Positions 54,301 through 64,000 of a DNA stretch of 64,000 bases are shown in pieces. Each line of letters opens with the position of its first letter. Positions within the stretch are counted from its first letter, which is position 1. The translations under genes and the position numbers were made by a program. The notes below the pieces were generated by a model. The model had not been told where the DNA came from, did no database searches, and saw nothing but the letters and a program-made list of their open reading frames with translations. Source of the DNA: Henricia sp. BOLD:AAB3569 (Eukaryota > Echinodermata > Asteroidea > Spinulosida > Echinasteridae); assembly GCA_037783545.1 (NCBI GenBank), contig JBBELK010000164.1, positions 1,550,001 to 1,614,000 on the forward strand, read 5' to 3'.

Positions 54301-56370
54301 AGGCTCTGTGCTGCATAGTATCAGAAACGCACGGTGTCCACAAAAGCTTCATTTGATATAATAATTCAGAATGTTGTGCAATGACTTTATTTAGTTTATA
54401 CTTTGCGTTGAGTGTGGCCTAGTACATTTAAGTTTTCTCTGTCTATATACAGGCTCAGTCACGGACAAGCTTCGTTGGTTGTCTGCGCGGTTTTGCACTG
54501 GGCATGACCGAAGCTGACAGACCAATTGGTGAACCAGACCGAGTCGTGGACGTTCAACCCTGCACTGGTATTATAGAGCCGGGTGTGTTCTTCGGGAACA
54601 ACAGCTACCTTGAACAGAGTAAGCGTTGAGTTTCATTGGCTTAGTAGAAATAGGCCGTTAAGCCATGTTTTGTATGACGGCTTTGAATTTAGAATGGCTT
54701 TATATTTAAAACGGCGCGACCTAAGAACGGTGCGACTTAGGAACGGCGCGACATTGGAACGTGGGTTGTGCCAAGACTTGCAACACATCAGCAATGTGCA
54801 CAGCTTTTCAACTTATGGAAACCATTATCTGTTTATTACATTTGCAGCATCAGTATATTCAATTGGTGCCCATTTTGAGATGCGTATGTCCATCCGTCCC
54901 AGGGTCACTACAGCAGTGCTGATGTCGGTGCAAGGTCAACTCGGCGATTTCCTCTCACTGGAAATGGTTGACGGAGTGGTAAGTTAATCGTAACTTGAAA
55001 CGGTGCCAAGACACCATACGCATTTCTCGTTTGGTGCCAAAAGTCGCAAAGTTACAATTACCAAATAGGTAATCACAACTGGGTGAAGGGTTCTGCCCAA
55101 AGATTGTACAGCGACGCGTAGCGGTTCTCCCGACAAAATGCGACGTGTACCCGTCGGAAGTGTTTTGTAAAATGCAACAATAAAATCTGTCGTAAACTTT
55201 CGAAGGGTTTGGTGAGTTGCGATGGATTTGAGCACGTACGACGCGTCGCAAATCTGTATGAAATCGACCCCAGGTCGGTTTGCTGGTAGATGGCAAGCTT
55301 CCAATTTTTCTCACTTTCGTCCTTTCTCATTTTAGCTTTATCTTCGTTGCCAAAATGGAGCCGGCGTGATCGAGGCCTCCTACTCGCCATCAGAGGGCGC
55401 TTTTCACCTTTGCGATGGCAATTGGCATGACATCATCGGTGGGTGAAAAGTATTCTGTCAAGAACTGAAAAAACCACGTCTTTTAATAATAATACATACA
55501 TAAATATCACTGTTTGAACACAATTAAAGGCAGTACACATTTCTGGTTCCACGTCCAAATTGGAGATTGCAAATTTCCCCTTTTCCTCTCATGAACCATA
55601 TTTTTGGAAAGTTATTTTATACGATTCTCAGGTTAAAACGCTCCTCTAATGACGTAGCCAGTCCAAATCACGACAGAAATTTAATAAACTATTTTGGGTC
55701 GTCTTTCAGTTGAGAAGTCTAGCAACTTAGTGAGTCTTACCGTGGATGGGGAACTAGGCGAAATAGGCACTGGGGATCCGCTTGCTATCTCGGCCGACAC
55801 ATGGGACCCGATGTACTTTGGCGGCATACCTGGTAAGTTTAAGATTCAAACCCGAGACCTCTGACACACCAAGCAGATGCTCTACCAGCTGAGCTATGAA
55901 GCACAGTGGTATACTCCCTCAGGTTCTCCCTAAGACCTCTGACACACCGGGCAGATGCTCTACCAGCTGAGCTATGAAGCACAGTGGTATACTCCCTCAG
56001 GTTTCCCCCAAGACCTCTGACACACCAGGCAGATGCTCTACCAGCTAAGCTATGAAGCACAGTGGTATATTTTTTTCACGTTTTTCTTCTCAAATTTTCT
56101 TTCTGTGTTGCATGGATATGCACACTGATTTTGCTTGATCGCATTTTTTGGTTCAAATTTTCTCGCGTTTTTTGGTTCAAATTTTCGCACAGTTTTTAAA
56201 AACCCGTTCCATATGTATCAACAGATGAGGCATTACATCACGGCCTGACTACCAAGGCAAGGTATATGGGTTGTATGCGTGACGTGGAAATCAGAGGTGA
56301 TCGTCAAAACTTCAACGATGCTGTCTCGGTCACTGGTGATGTGAATACCATGAGCTGTCCTCATGGGTAG
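48342..56370 (+). CDS. Secreted protein with three laminin-G domains (laminin alpha LG-like)
   Basis: Twelve exons: 48342-48497, 49486-49632, 50238-50377, 50525-50698, 51469-51693, 51842-52031, 53480-53647, 54453-54618, 54848-54978, 55336-55438, 55710-55832 and 56225-56370, giving 622 aa with consistent phases. Signal peptide at 1-30. LG1 (about 57-210): LRFRFRTVEADGVMIHTS, DGKWHVVKV, GLFFIGGFP, FIGCISDV. LG2 (about 260-420): DGLIMYTSD, DGKWHT, VFFGGIDP, FVGCLRG. LG3 (about 440-610): DGNWHDII, MYFGGIP, YMGCMRDVEI. No transmembrane segment, EGF or coiled-coil region. Such LG trios occur at laminin alpha C-termini and bind dystroglycan, integrins or heparin; a matrix role is inferred. Exon 4 uses a weak GTCTGA donor; the better-looking GTATTC donor 7 bases on would include a TAG. 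It is a free-standing gene, not a laminin fragment, because it has its own signal peptide. Confidence 0.87.
48589..49156. mobile_element. TIR element in laminin-G intron 1
   Basis: A 568-bp element with inverted ends of about 33 bp: CAGTAGAGGC followed by ACGTCCAAAAACGGGGACAT at the left and its complement at the right. A 5-bp direct repeat CATGT (48584-48588 and 49157-49161) may be the target duplication. CAGNGG-like ends recall hAT elements, but those usually duplicate 8 bp. No protein is encoded. Confidence 0.8.
50822..51060 (+). mobile_element. SINE in laminin-G intron 4
   Basis: Diverged tRNA-like head (ACCGTGGCCTTGTGGTTTGG, TTCTGGGTTCAACTGGAG) followed by the shared body AGCAAAGCACTTTACC, TTGCTCCATCCTTC and ATGCACTTAAAAGATC. 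Same family as 60764. Confidence 0.6.
51112..51257. mobile_element. TTAA-flanked MITE, family 5
   Basis: Ends CCCTTTGAACCCTAAAT and ATTTAGGGTTCAAAGGT between TTAA sites (51108-51111, 51258-51261). A central ACCGGTTGACAAACCGGT palindrome is present. 146 bp, non-coding. Confidence 0.7.
52208..53412. repeat. Satellite array, 28-bp TTGACTTGACTTGGGACTCG unit
   Basis: About 1.2 kb of head-to-tail units of the form TTGACTTGACTTGGGACTCG plus A(G/A)GGCAGT, with shorter units lacking one GACTT. Roughly 45 copies. Some blocks of several units recur as a higher-order pattern (for example the GAATGCAG pair followed by GACTAGACTTGGG at 52590-52650 and at 52850-52910). It lies in the intron between exons 6 and 7, that is, within the LG2-coding part of the laminin-G gene. 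The long minus-strand frame of 346 codons is a by-product of the repeat period and not a gene. Confidence 0.95.
55845..56070 (-). repeat. Three-unit tRNA-like A-box array, laminin-G intron 11
   Basis: Same 77-bp unit as at 41225-42015: minus-strand TAGCTCAGCTGGTAGAGC and CTCTGACACACC phrases recur at about 55872, 55950 and 56028. It is again antisense to the host gene. Confidence 0.85.
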
Positions 56371-56732
56371 ACCTGCAACTTACGTATTGAAGTCTTCATC
56401 CCCAATTTGGTCAGAGAAAAGTCATTTGTTTTCACAGGGTAACATGTCATTTCCCCTCCCCCTCCCCCACCCCCTCCCCACCCCAACACGATTATTCGGA
56501 CTAACACTTTGGTAATGTGATACTCCCTCATCAGGTTTCCCCTTACGAACCCAATTTTTCTCGGTGCTACATGGGAGAGCGCATTTGTTTCTGATATTTG
56601 AGATTTGACGTTGAATTAATTGAAATGACTTGGGTCTTGATGACTAGATAACTTGGATGACTTGGGGCTTTAATTGAAAGACTTTTAAGACAGCCTTCAT
56701 CAGGAGAACTCGGCAGCTTTTTAATGAACTGA

Positions 56733-56738
56733 AATAAA
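56733..56738 (+). other. Polyadenylation signal of the laminin-G gene
   Basis: AATAAA 363 bases after the stop codon at 56370, the first such signal downstream. Confidence 0.55.
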
Positions 56739-56879
56739 CAAACATTATACACAGGCATGTACGACTATTTTTTATATACATGTAATACATATTTTATATA
56801 TTCAGCTCTTTTATACCATTTTTATATAATAAGGCCAAAAACAAAAGAACTTTGTTTAGCGTAAGTTGAAGTCTCCTAA

Positions 56880-57060
56880 AATGACGCGGTGGCGTGGCTT
56901 TTTTTTTTTTTTTTTTTTGTTTGGTAAGTGGATTCCAAGCAATGAATCAAGTTGACATGAAGCCAACAAGCATGTTTTTAATCGAAACACCCTGACGCAC
57001 AGGGTTGAAAGTGACGTGCGAGCTAACGCTAAGCGGATTGTTTTTTTTTTTTTGCCTAAG
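56880..57060. repeat. Poly-T tracts
   Basis: T runs of about 20 (56899-56918) and 12 (57041-57052) bases. No gene is seen around them. Confidence 0.6.
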
Positions 57061-57192
57061 CTCTTTTATACAATTTTGTTAAACCGCTTGCTCTTGGCTA
57101 GTATTTGCAAAAGCTAGGAAAATTTGTAAGTGCTTACTTGCTCTTGTAACTTTGCGATTTGTGTACTTTTCAAAGTTTGCAAAACTTATTAA

Positions 57193-57540
57193 AGGCCCTA
57201 TGTATCATTCGCAACATACAACTTTTTGCAGATTTGTGGAATTAGAGTATACAATTTCTATAGAGGAATGTTGGTAAACTAGCCTGAAGAAATTTTAGCT
57301 ACTTAGATGCATCAATGCTTCAGAAAACCTTGAAAATCTATATATGGATTTTGTGTACAAGTGAATGGTAAAAATTTAGAAACCAGCCTTCAGTTGTCAA
57401 TTTTCAACATGAAATACCATTTTTGACGGAAATAAATTCATGTGGTGTTTGTTACCATTGCTATCAACACTTTGAGTAAGGTTTTTCTTGGCAACTCATG
57501 AAAAACAAAATTGGGTCATTGCAAATGATACAATGGGCCT
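57193..57540. mobile_element. TTAA-flanked MITE, family 3 copy 1
   Basis: A 348-bp element between TTAA at 57189-57192 and 57541-57544 with ends AGGCCCTATGTATCATT and the complement of AGGCCCATTGTATCATTTGC. A sister copy with an internal deletion is at 61196. Confidence 0.85.
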
Positions 57541-57818
57541 TTAAACATGATGACTGGCTTGTGCTTGATTGATGTAAGTTTGAAAACGGACGAATAAAAG
57601 TTACATCGGCATTGAACACTTGACTTTTAATTGTGTGACTTTTTGTGTGTGTGGTTGCTTAAAACTAATTAAGTAGTGACTATAGAGCGGTGACCGAGCA
57701 CAGACATCTCTCGTGTTTGTCCTCCAGAAGGGAAGAGAACAATAGAGCCTCGTTCTTTTCTGCTAGCAGCCACGTGCGTTTTCCCACGTGGTTATATTGT
57801 TCTTTCCTCGATCTGGAA

Positions 57819-57948
57819 GGGCGTGTTTGTTTCGGACGGATCCGCCGATCCCGATCTGCGCAGATGGTTTAGCGCTATGCATAGTTGGATAGCTGAACCA
57901 TCCGCGCAGATATCGGGATCGGCGGATTCGTCCGAAACAAACACGCCC
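57819..57948. repeat. Strong hairpin, 50-bp arms
   Basis: The arm GGGCGTGTTTGTTTCGGACG (then GATCCGCCGATCCCGATCTG) is followed after a 27-base loop by its near-perfect complement ending at 57948. Inverted CACGTG phrases (57770-57790) lie outside the left arm, and an AAGACAAAC/GTTTGTCCTC pair extends the symmetry to about 57715-57960. It may be a foldback transposon. No transcript evidence is available. Confidence 0.85.
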
Positions 57949-58320
57949 GAAGACAAACAATGCACGGGATGGGAGGGTTCAGTGACCCGTCACATGCACA
58001 GCTGTGATTCCGCCCCATTGAATATCGTAATCGGCTGGTTTTCTACTTTTTTGACAATTATTTAATTATATTTTATTTCAAAAATCAGCGCCATTAAAAA
58101 GCAATGGCTCCCTCACTTTATCAAGAAACGTGCTCGGAAAATTTGCATAAATTTGATATCTTATCACTTCATACTTGATAATTGGATTGGGGCAAGGGTT
58201 TGGGGCGTATATTAAATCTGGGAGGGGTAGTTATCTCATTGAAGGGTGTATCTCTTTGTAGGGCTCGCTCAGCTCACGTGATAGCCAATCCCAATCACCG
58301 AGGAACAACTGCACTACCGT

Positions 58321-58396
58321 GATTCATAGCTCAATTGGTAGGGCGTCTGCAACTAAAGCAGATTCAGGTCCGCGGTTCGAATCCCGGTGGAGCCCA
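58321..58396 (+). tRNA. tRNA-like sequence, probable SINE head or tRNA pseudogene
   Basis: Has an A box (TAGCTCAATTGGTAGGGC), a perfect anticodon-type stem TCTGC/GCAGA around the loop AACTAAA (58351-58357), and a B box GGTTCGAATCC. The formal anticodon would be CTA. However, base 33 is A instead of the invariant T, the T-stem is mispaired, and the 5' end does not pair with GGTGGAGCCC. A working tRNA is therefore unlikely. Related to the element at 43295-43390. Confidence 0.45.
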
Positions 58397-59185
58397 GTTG
58401 CTTTTTACTGCATCCAGATTTCCCAAACTCGGGGATATTTGTCTTCACATTGTATCGAATTTTCAAATACATCAAAAATGAGGACCGTTAAAAGTCAATG
58501 GCGCTCTCATTTTATTAAAAAAAAATAAAAATGAGCAGGATGCCCGTTTGGATCAAATGCCGTCGTTACTGGCCGCCTTTTTAAATCAGAATTCAACCAA
58601 TTCTATCGGACACTGACAAAGTACATGCCTTAAGTTATTATATATCTCAATTAACAAGATTGCTGATAGAAATAAGAGGTTTTTTCCTTTAATTTTCCTC
58701 GTTTTCTGGCGTTGACAGCCTGTTATGTGGAATGCTGAAGACGGTAATATGACAACCGCCCCACCCCCACCCCCCAAAAAAATAGTGAACGGGGCGTGGC
58801 ATAAAAGGCCCCACCGTTAAACATCAATAGCGCCCTCTTGCACTTAGGAAAATAATAGAATGGTGCCCGAATTGTCATCTGAAAATCAACGTTAACTGCG
58901 CGCAGGTGAAGCCAATGTCCAGACGTATTGTTAACCATGTAGTTTGTACAGTAAATGCAAAATGAGAACAGTCGACGTTCAGACGGTCGTGCGCCAGAAT
59001 TATTCTGAACTCTGTGAGTGTTTTCTCTTTTTATTTGTTTTTTAAAATCATATTCATGTGGTGGATAAAGAGTTGAGAAGTTGACTGTTATTTTTTTGGT
59101 AAGAGTTGGGTGGTTGAGCTCGGTTTGGGTCACCATGGTCACTGACACTGTCACCATGGAGGAAGAAACTTCCTCCATCCATGCT

Positions 59186-59862
59186 GTCACTGACGAATGT
59201 CGGTCGTTTCGTACCCAAGTTGTTTCGTACCCAGTCGTTTCGTACCCAGGTCGTTTCGTACCCAGGTCGTTTCGCACCCAGGATTCATTGCACACGTGAC
59301 AAAGGGTTCCAAATCCTTTTCTATTGAACAACAGGAGATACGGCTTTTCCTTTGAAATGAAAACAAAACTATGTAGATCCCTATACGATAGATTTTTAAT
59401 TGGTTTATTGTGTTATTCCAGTGTTATATTCTTTCAATATGAGTTTTAAAAATTCAAAAAGGGAAAACAACCTTAATAAAAACGGGAACCAAATGTGTTT
59501 TCCCCAAAGGATTTTTCGCCGCTAGAGGGCCCACATTCGGTAGCTACTGTGGTAGCTACTGTGCGTGAATGCGCGCCACCGCATTGGTCGAGACTTCATC
59601 AGAATGATTCGAATGATTGACAGTGAAACAGACAGCCAGTACTGTAGGACGCAATCTTAATCCCTGGAAACTTGATACGTACATCTCTATGATGATGCCG
59701 CGCGTCGGTGACTAACCGGAGCGGGTTTGCATGACTGGCTTAATCTCCTTTGTACATCATAATTGACTGGGTACGAAACGACTTGGGTACGAAACGACCA
59801 GGGTACGAAACGACTTGGGTACGAAACGACCAGGGTACGAAACGACCTGCTTCGTCACTGAC
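59186..59862. repeat. Inverted pair of GTTTCGTACCCAG minisatellites
   Basis: 59200-59282 holds five copies of TCGTTTCGTACCCAGG, and 59766-59850 holds five copies of the complement GGGTACGAAACGACC. Outer flanks GTCACTGACGAA and TTCGTCACTGAC also pair. The 480-bp centre shows no gene. It is probably one foldback element of about 680 bp with satellite-like arms. Confidence 0.75.
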
Positions 59863-59874
59863 TCGCAATCACAG

Positions 59875-59945
59875 CACTTGGGGTTGCGAGTTCGAAACTT
59901 GCCCCGGCTGTGGTACCTGTGCCCTTGATAGGGACTTGGAAATCT
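59875..59945 (+). mobile_element. SINE fragment
   Basis: GGGTTGCGAGTTCGAAACTT and GGCTGTGGTACCTGTGCCC match the SINE at 60764 closely. Only the head is present. Confidence 0.55.
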
Positions 59946-60763
59946 GTGATGTCATCGCGCGCGCACTGGGTACACTAATACTGGTTAGTTTCGCAATGGC
60001 GAAATAATGAAAAATGCACTGTAATGCATCACAACATTGTTCAATTCCAACTTTTATAATAGATACTGAAAATAAAGAATATAGAAAATAGAGGATATTT
60101 ATTTTTAAATTTTTTTTTTAAAATATTTAAATTGGAACACTGCAAGATGTTTGTTTGACGGTGAGATTTCTGGTCCAAACAGGGTAGTTTGTGTTGCGAA
60201 ACTTGCGAGACTTGTGAAACCAGCGACAGTTTGAGGAGATTGTTGTCTGTGTTTGTGCAAAATTTTTGTGTAAAAAACATGCCCTTTGTTTGTTTTAGCA
60301 CACAAAAATGATTATCAGTTCCTCTTCGTGAGCGTCGTCGAGTGCGTGGTTTTCATTCTAGGCGTAAAAATGTGCTCTTACACAAAGTGCGCGCCCTCAC
60401 GTGTGCTACGTACTCCTGTTGCATTGAGGCTTTCCTGACAAAGCTTTAGTTGAGCAGAAAACGAGACGGCATGTTGAACTAAGACTAATCAGACTTGAAG
60501 TTGAAGAGTTCTTCGCTGGCTTGGCGCAATATGTCACTGTGGGGGCACTTCATACTGCGTCTCATGCTTCGAGCTCTCTCCTAATCAGTTTACACAAACG
60601 ATTTCGCAGGAAAATGGCCGATTCCTAAGACACATATCTCGGCTACCGCTTGCTCAATTTATGCGATTAATGCTGTTTTGGAATTTACAGAAAATAATCT
60701 GTATTGTTAGATGATATTTTCAATCAAAATCGAACTTTGAATTTTTTTTTCAAGTCCCTAACT

Positions 60764-60910
60764 TGGGTTGCGAGTTCGAAACTCGCCCCGGCTGTGGTAC
60801 CTGTGCCCTTTAGCAAGGCACTTAATCACACTTGCTCCATCCTTCGGAAGGGATAAATCCGTTGGTCCAGTGTGTTAGGTATCGGTAACGCACTTTACAG
60901 ATCTCAGTCA
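60764..60910 (+). mobile_element. tRNA-derived SINE
   Basis: GGTTGCGAGTTCGAAACTCG (B-box-like), then GGTACCTGTGCCC, TTAGCAAGGCACTTAATC, GCTCCATCCTTCGGAAGG and a body ending near ACGCACTTTACAGATC. Same family as 39530, 50822 and 59875. Confidence 0.65.
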
Positions 60911-61195
60911 GAGCTAGGCCCGTGAACAGGGCGTCGTATTCTCCGCCCTGTTGCTGTTTCTAACCCCAGATCTGTGGCAAACTCATGCAAATGAAATTTG
61001 TCCCTTGGCTTTGATATTTGCTTAATAGTTGTATTCGCCCATTGCCAAGCGTGTAAATATTCCGAAGAGTACGCATCGATCCGATATCTAGTTTCGGTGA
61101 AATCGTGGGGCAAACTTGAGAACCTTCGTGCGATAAAATAGACTGTTTGCCCAAAAATCAATTATGCGTATGCGTAGTTAGGGCTTAAACTTTAA

Positions 61196-61458
61196 AGGCC
61201 TATGTATCATTTGCAAGATAAAACTGTTTACAGATTCGTGGAATAAGAGTGTAACATATAAGGAAGAATGTTGGTAAACTAGCCTGAAGAAATTTTACCT
61301 ACTTACATGTAGATGCATCAATGCTTCAGAAAACCTTGAAAATCTATATATGGATTTTGTGTACAAGTGGATGGTACCATTTTGGACGGAAATAAATTCA
61401 TGTGGTGTTTTTTACCATTGCTATCAACACTTTGAGTAAGGTTTTTCTTGTAGGGTCT
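61196..61458. mobile_element. TTAA-flanked MITE, family 3 copy 2 (shortened)
   Basis: Starts AGGCCTATGTATCATTTGC after TTAA (61192-61195) and follows 57193-57540 closely, but lacks about 35 bases after GTGGATGGTA and most of the right end. It stops at a TTAA (61459-61462). Confidence 0.75.
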
Positions 61459-61845
61459 TTAACAACCAATTCGTTTTGTTCTGTGATGATGTTCCTGTTT
61501 TTAACATTTTTTTTTCAATCATGTAGTTTGTCTTTGAAGCATTCTTTCTGCAGCACCCATGGGAAAAACAAATAAATACCGGCAGCGCTAATATGCACTG
61601 CAGAGAAATAAATCAAGATTTTGTTGTGTGTAGATCAAACTAGATGCATGTGGTGCCAAAACAAACTTCACTGATTTATGGGTTCTGTTGGCTAAGACCC
61701 AGGGGAAAGGTTGCTGGAAATCTAAAAATATTTTTATTTAGGAAAGAAAAAGATTACATTCTTCCCCCCTTGACCCAGACATTTCAAGGTCATTTCAACC
61801 CTTAGACAGTAAATTTACAAACTTTCTGGTGTGGTACATGTATAG

Positions 61846-62231
61846 GCCCGTTTACACTCGATTCGCCTTTGCCGTATCGAACTCTGCAATTTCCAAAAAG
61901 GCGAGTTGAAGCCGGGTAGGCACTAAGTGTAAACGCAAAAGGTGAATTGAAAAAGGCGGATTCGCCTTTTTCAAGTCAGCTTTTGGTCAGGGCTGAACCC
62001 CGCAAATCGTGGGGTTGAACCCCGCAATTATCAAGGTCGCTTGTAGTGTAAATGCTACCCGAATACAGTTTCAGCAATTTGAGTGTCCTTGAGACAGTCC
62101 GCGCCGTGTGGTAGGTTTAGATGGCAAATCCACCCATGCGCTGCGGTCACAATTAGCGGTGAATTTTGCGGTTTGTAATCAGTGGTGAAGGCAAATTGAA
62201 GCCGAATCAAGGTGTAGTGTAAACGCGGCAA
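61846..62231. mobile_element. Putative TIR element, GCCCGTTTACACT termini
   Basis: GCCCGTTTACACTCGATTCG at the left and GAATCAAGGTGTAGTGTAAA then CGCGGC at the right form loose inverted ends. The inside has GGCGGATTCGCC and further GTGTAAACGC phrases. Borders are approximate. Confidence 0.5.
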
Positions 62232-62239
62232 AAATTTAG

Positions 62240-63395
62240 TTTTGAGTTAGCAATAAAAATGTTGGGTCTGTATCCACCTTTGCCGTTTCAAGTGTAAACA
62301 CGGTGTATGTATTTTTTAATGAGTCTTTCCATAAAAAAAAGAGACAAAGTGTGACATTTTGATGCATTAGTTTGTAAAAATTGCTTTTTTTGGTGCAATT
62401 TCTAAATAGTGTACAACATTTAAAGTAATTTACAAGTGTGTACAATATTAAAATATTTTATAAATCAAAAATGTGACTTGCTCCTTTAAGTGGGACACAG
62501 GTGCAGTAACTATGTAGTACATGCTGGCCTAACTACATGTACCAAAGTCCACCAACAGAAATAATTACATGTGTAAACACACATGGTGGCATTCCATGAA
62601 TGCATTGTGGAATAATAGGCCTTTGAATTTACTTGTTCAGTTTCATTTTCACATGCTACATGTACTTTGACTCACAGGTTAGAATGTAAGCTAGTATGCA
62701 GTTCCGTTTTATGCAATACCGAGGTTTTGATCGCGCACGGTTAGGCAAAATGACAAAGTTTAGTGAAGTTTGCATCATCAGTATACATGTACCTGTGGCG
62801 TTTACACAAATATCCCAAGTGTAGTTTTGTTGTCTACATTGACACTATTATGCTGGCGAAGGGGAAAGTTTTTAAGGTTTGGCTAAACCTCACTATTGTG
62901 TACATGTAGGCCTATGTGTTTACATAATGGACTGCTTTTCAAAATTTTGTTTATTAGAACAGAGCTTTTCTTTCGCTATTTGTTTGTCACAAAAATGTTT
63001 TCACAACTTGTTGAGAAACAATGTCCCACATCACATCACAGGGCTTTCCCATAACCTTTTTTTTAAACACTGGACACCCGGACCACTGTGGTCACATCTT
63101 GACTAGTCCGCCAGCATCTTGAGTGGTCCTCCATTTTTTACATGTAATTTTTACATGTAAAAATGCCACCCATGATGCCCTTGTGGGTACTTTGTTTTAA
63201 AGAACTGAAGTACCAGATTATCTTGACTGGTCCACCCGGACTTTTTAAACAATGTTTTGACTGGTCCGTGAGAGTTTTGACTGGCATTTGGCCACCGGAC
63301 CACTGTTATGTTCGAGCCCTGCATCAGAAATAATAATCAGATGACTTGCCTTATATTCCCTTAATGTTCTAAGTTCCTGGTGGCCCTGTAATTTT
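62240..63395. other. Non-coding region, no gene seen
   Basis: AT-rich sequence with ACATGTA-type short motifs. A diverged repeat of GGACCACTGTGGTCA / GACTGGTCC phrases runs through 63070-63310. No splice-supported exon was found. Confidence 0.35.
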
Positions 63396-63399
63396 AAAG

Positions 63400-63830
63400 G
63401 CTTGTCCGCATTGGACTCTTTTTTTTGGGAAAACGTACCGAGACGATGGGTACTTTAACCATTTTAAGTCAAATGCAGACAGCCTAGGACGTTTTACTCT
63501 CAGTAACTTTTCCCGAGTCCAGGCAGCAGTTACATGTACCTTTCCTGGCCAACTTCTGCCCAGGAAAATTGACCAGGGAACTTTTTCCGAGACGAAAAGT
63601 CCAATGGCGGACACAACGAGTCGGTAAAAGCGCTCTGGAAGCGTACGTCCGGGCCGTGAAGGTCAAACTGGGAAGGGACATTGAGCATGCTCTCCCAGTA
63701 AAATGTTCCCGTGTCAAAAAGTCCAAATGCGGACAGCAGTAAAATGTAGCTATTTTTCATTTTACCATCGTCTGGGTAAAACCTCCCGAAAAACAAGTCC
63801 AATGCGGACACAGCTCAAGCAATGTTTGCA
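63400..63830. repeat. Inverted repeat with GTCCGCATTGGACT ends
   Basis: TTGTCCGCATTGGACTCTTT near 63404 pairs with AAACAAGTCCAATGCGGACA near 63791. Internal part-copies lie at 63594 (AAAAGTCCAATGGCGGACAC) and 63716 (AAAAGTCCAAATGCGGACAG), so shortened or nested copies are present. Confidence 0.65.
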
Positions 63831-64000
63831 TTGGACTAATTTTTGTAAAGTACTGCACCTATCAATTGTTTCCCCCACTCCCCACCCCCGCGCTGCCCCA
63901 CCCCCTAGGTAGGGGTTTGGTCAAGTTTTTCATGCCCCAGGGTGGGGCATTTGACCCTTTGAAATAACATTTTCTGTGCATTTGTATACAAGACGCACAT

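Noticed and set aside
53776-54360. Frames of 60-130 codons in laminin-G intron 7
   Set aside because: No homology features, no acceptor and donor in the correct phase, and the flanking exons already join in frame.
58723-59331. Minus-strand frame of 202 codons
   Set aside because: Its N-terminal part (repeated GYETTW-like residues) is the GTTTCGTACCCAG minisatellite; the rest shows no domain or splice support.

Overview
This is a gene-containing, repeat-rich nuclear window from an animal, most likely an invertebrate deuterostome (echinoderm or hemichordate type). Evidence: GT-AG split genes with short exons, adhesion GPCR, ENPP, BTB-Kelch, IQ-ankyrin and laminin-G genes, many short terminal-inverted-repeat (TIR) elements and tRNA-derived SINEs. 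The exact phylum is inferred, not proven. All exons were placed by reading splice sites and checking that codon phase carries across every junction.

Layout. 0.1-2.7 kb (+): last seven exons of an adhesion-type GPCR (TM5 to C-terminus). 2.7-4.9 kb: a TTAA-flanked MITE and a palindrome array. 5.0-7.5 kb (+): two intronless secreted C-type lectin genes with a C-terminal PAN/apple-like module. 7.5-13.2 kb: MITEs, minisatellites and copies of lectin flanks. 13.2-14.0 kb (-): a third lectin. 14.7-16.1 kb (-): two decayed lectin copies. 16.3-19.9 kb (-): ENPP gene A. 20.9-25.2 kb (-): ENPP gene B. 27.0-31.4 kb (+): ENPP gene C, an inverted near-copy of B with a 4-bp frameshifting insertion at one splice donor. 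32.0-37.6 kb (-): a complete seven-exon BTB-BACK-Kelch gene (627 aa). 38.5-46.5 kb (+): a complete eleven-exon gene with IQ motif, ankyrin repeats, coiled coil and a dynein-like ATPase piece (IQANK1-like, 580 aa). 48.3-56.4 kb (+): a complete twelve-exon secreted protein with three laminin-G domains (622 aa). 56.4-64 kb: no recognised gene, only MITEs, hairpins, SINE fragments and simple sequence.

Two gene families are expanding locally: the lectin-PAN genes, whose modules are mosaic between copies as if by gene conversion, and the ENPP trio. Genes B and C are head to head, as are the Kelch and IQANK1-like genes, so shared promoters are possible. No functional pathway visibly links the neighbouring genes.

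The non-genic sequence is dominated by at least five TIR families that insert at TTAA, TA-flanked elements, and an unusual tandem array of tRNA-like A-box units found in introns of two different genes. I found no clear novel multi-gene system. The strongest leads are the lectin mosaicism, the inverted ENPP duplication, the TTAA MITE radiation and the tRNA-like array.
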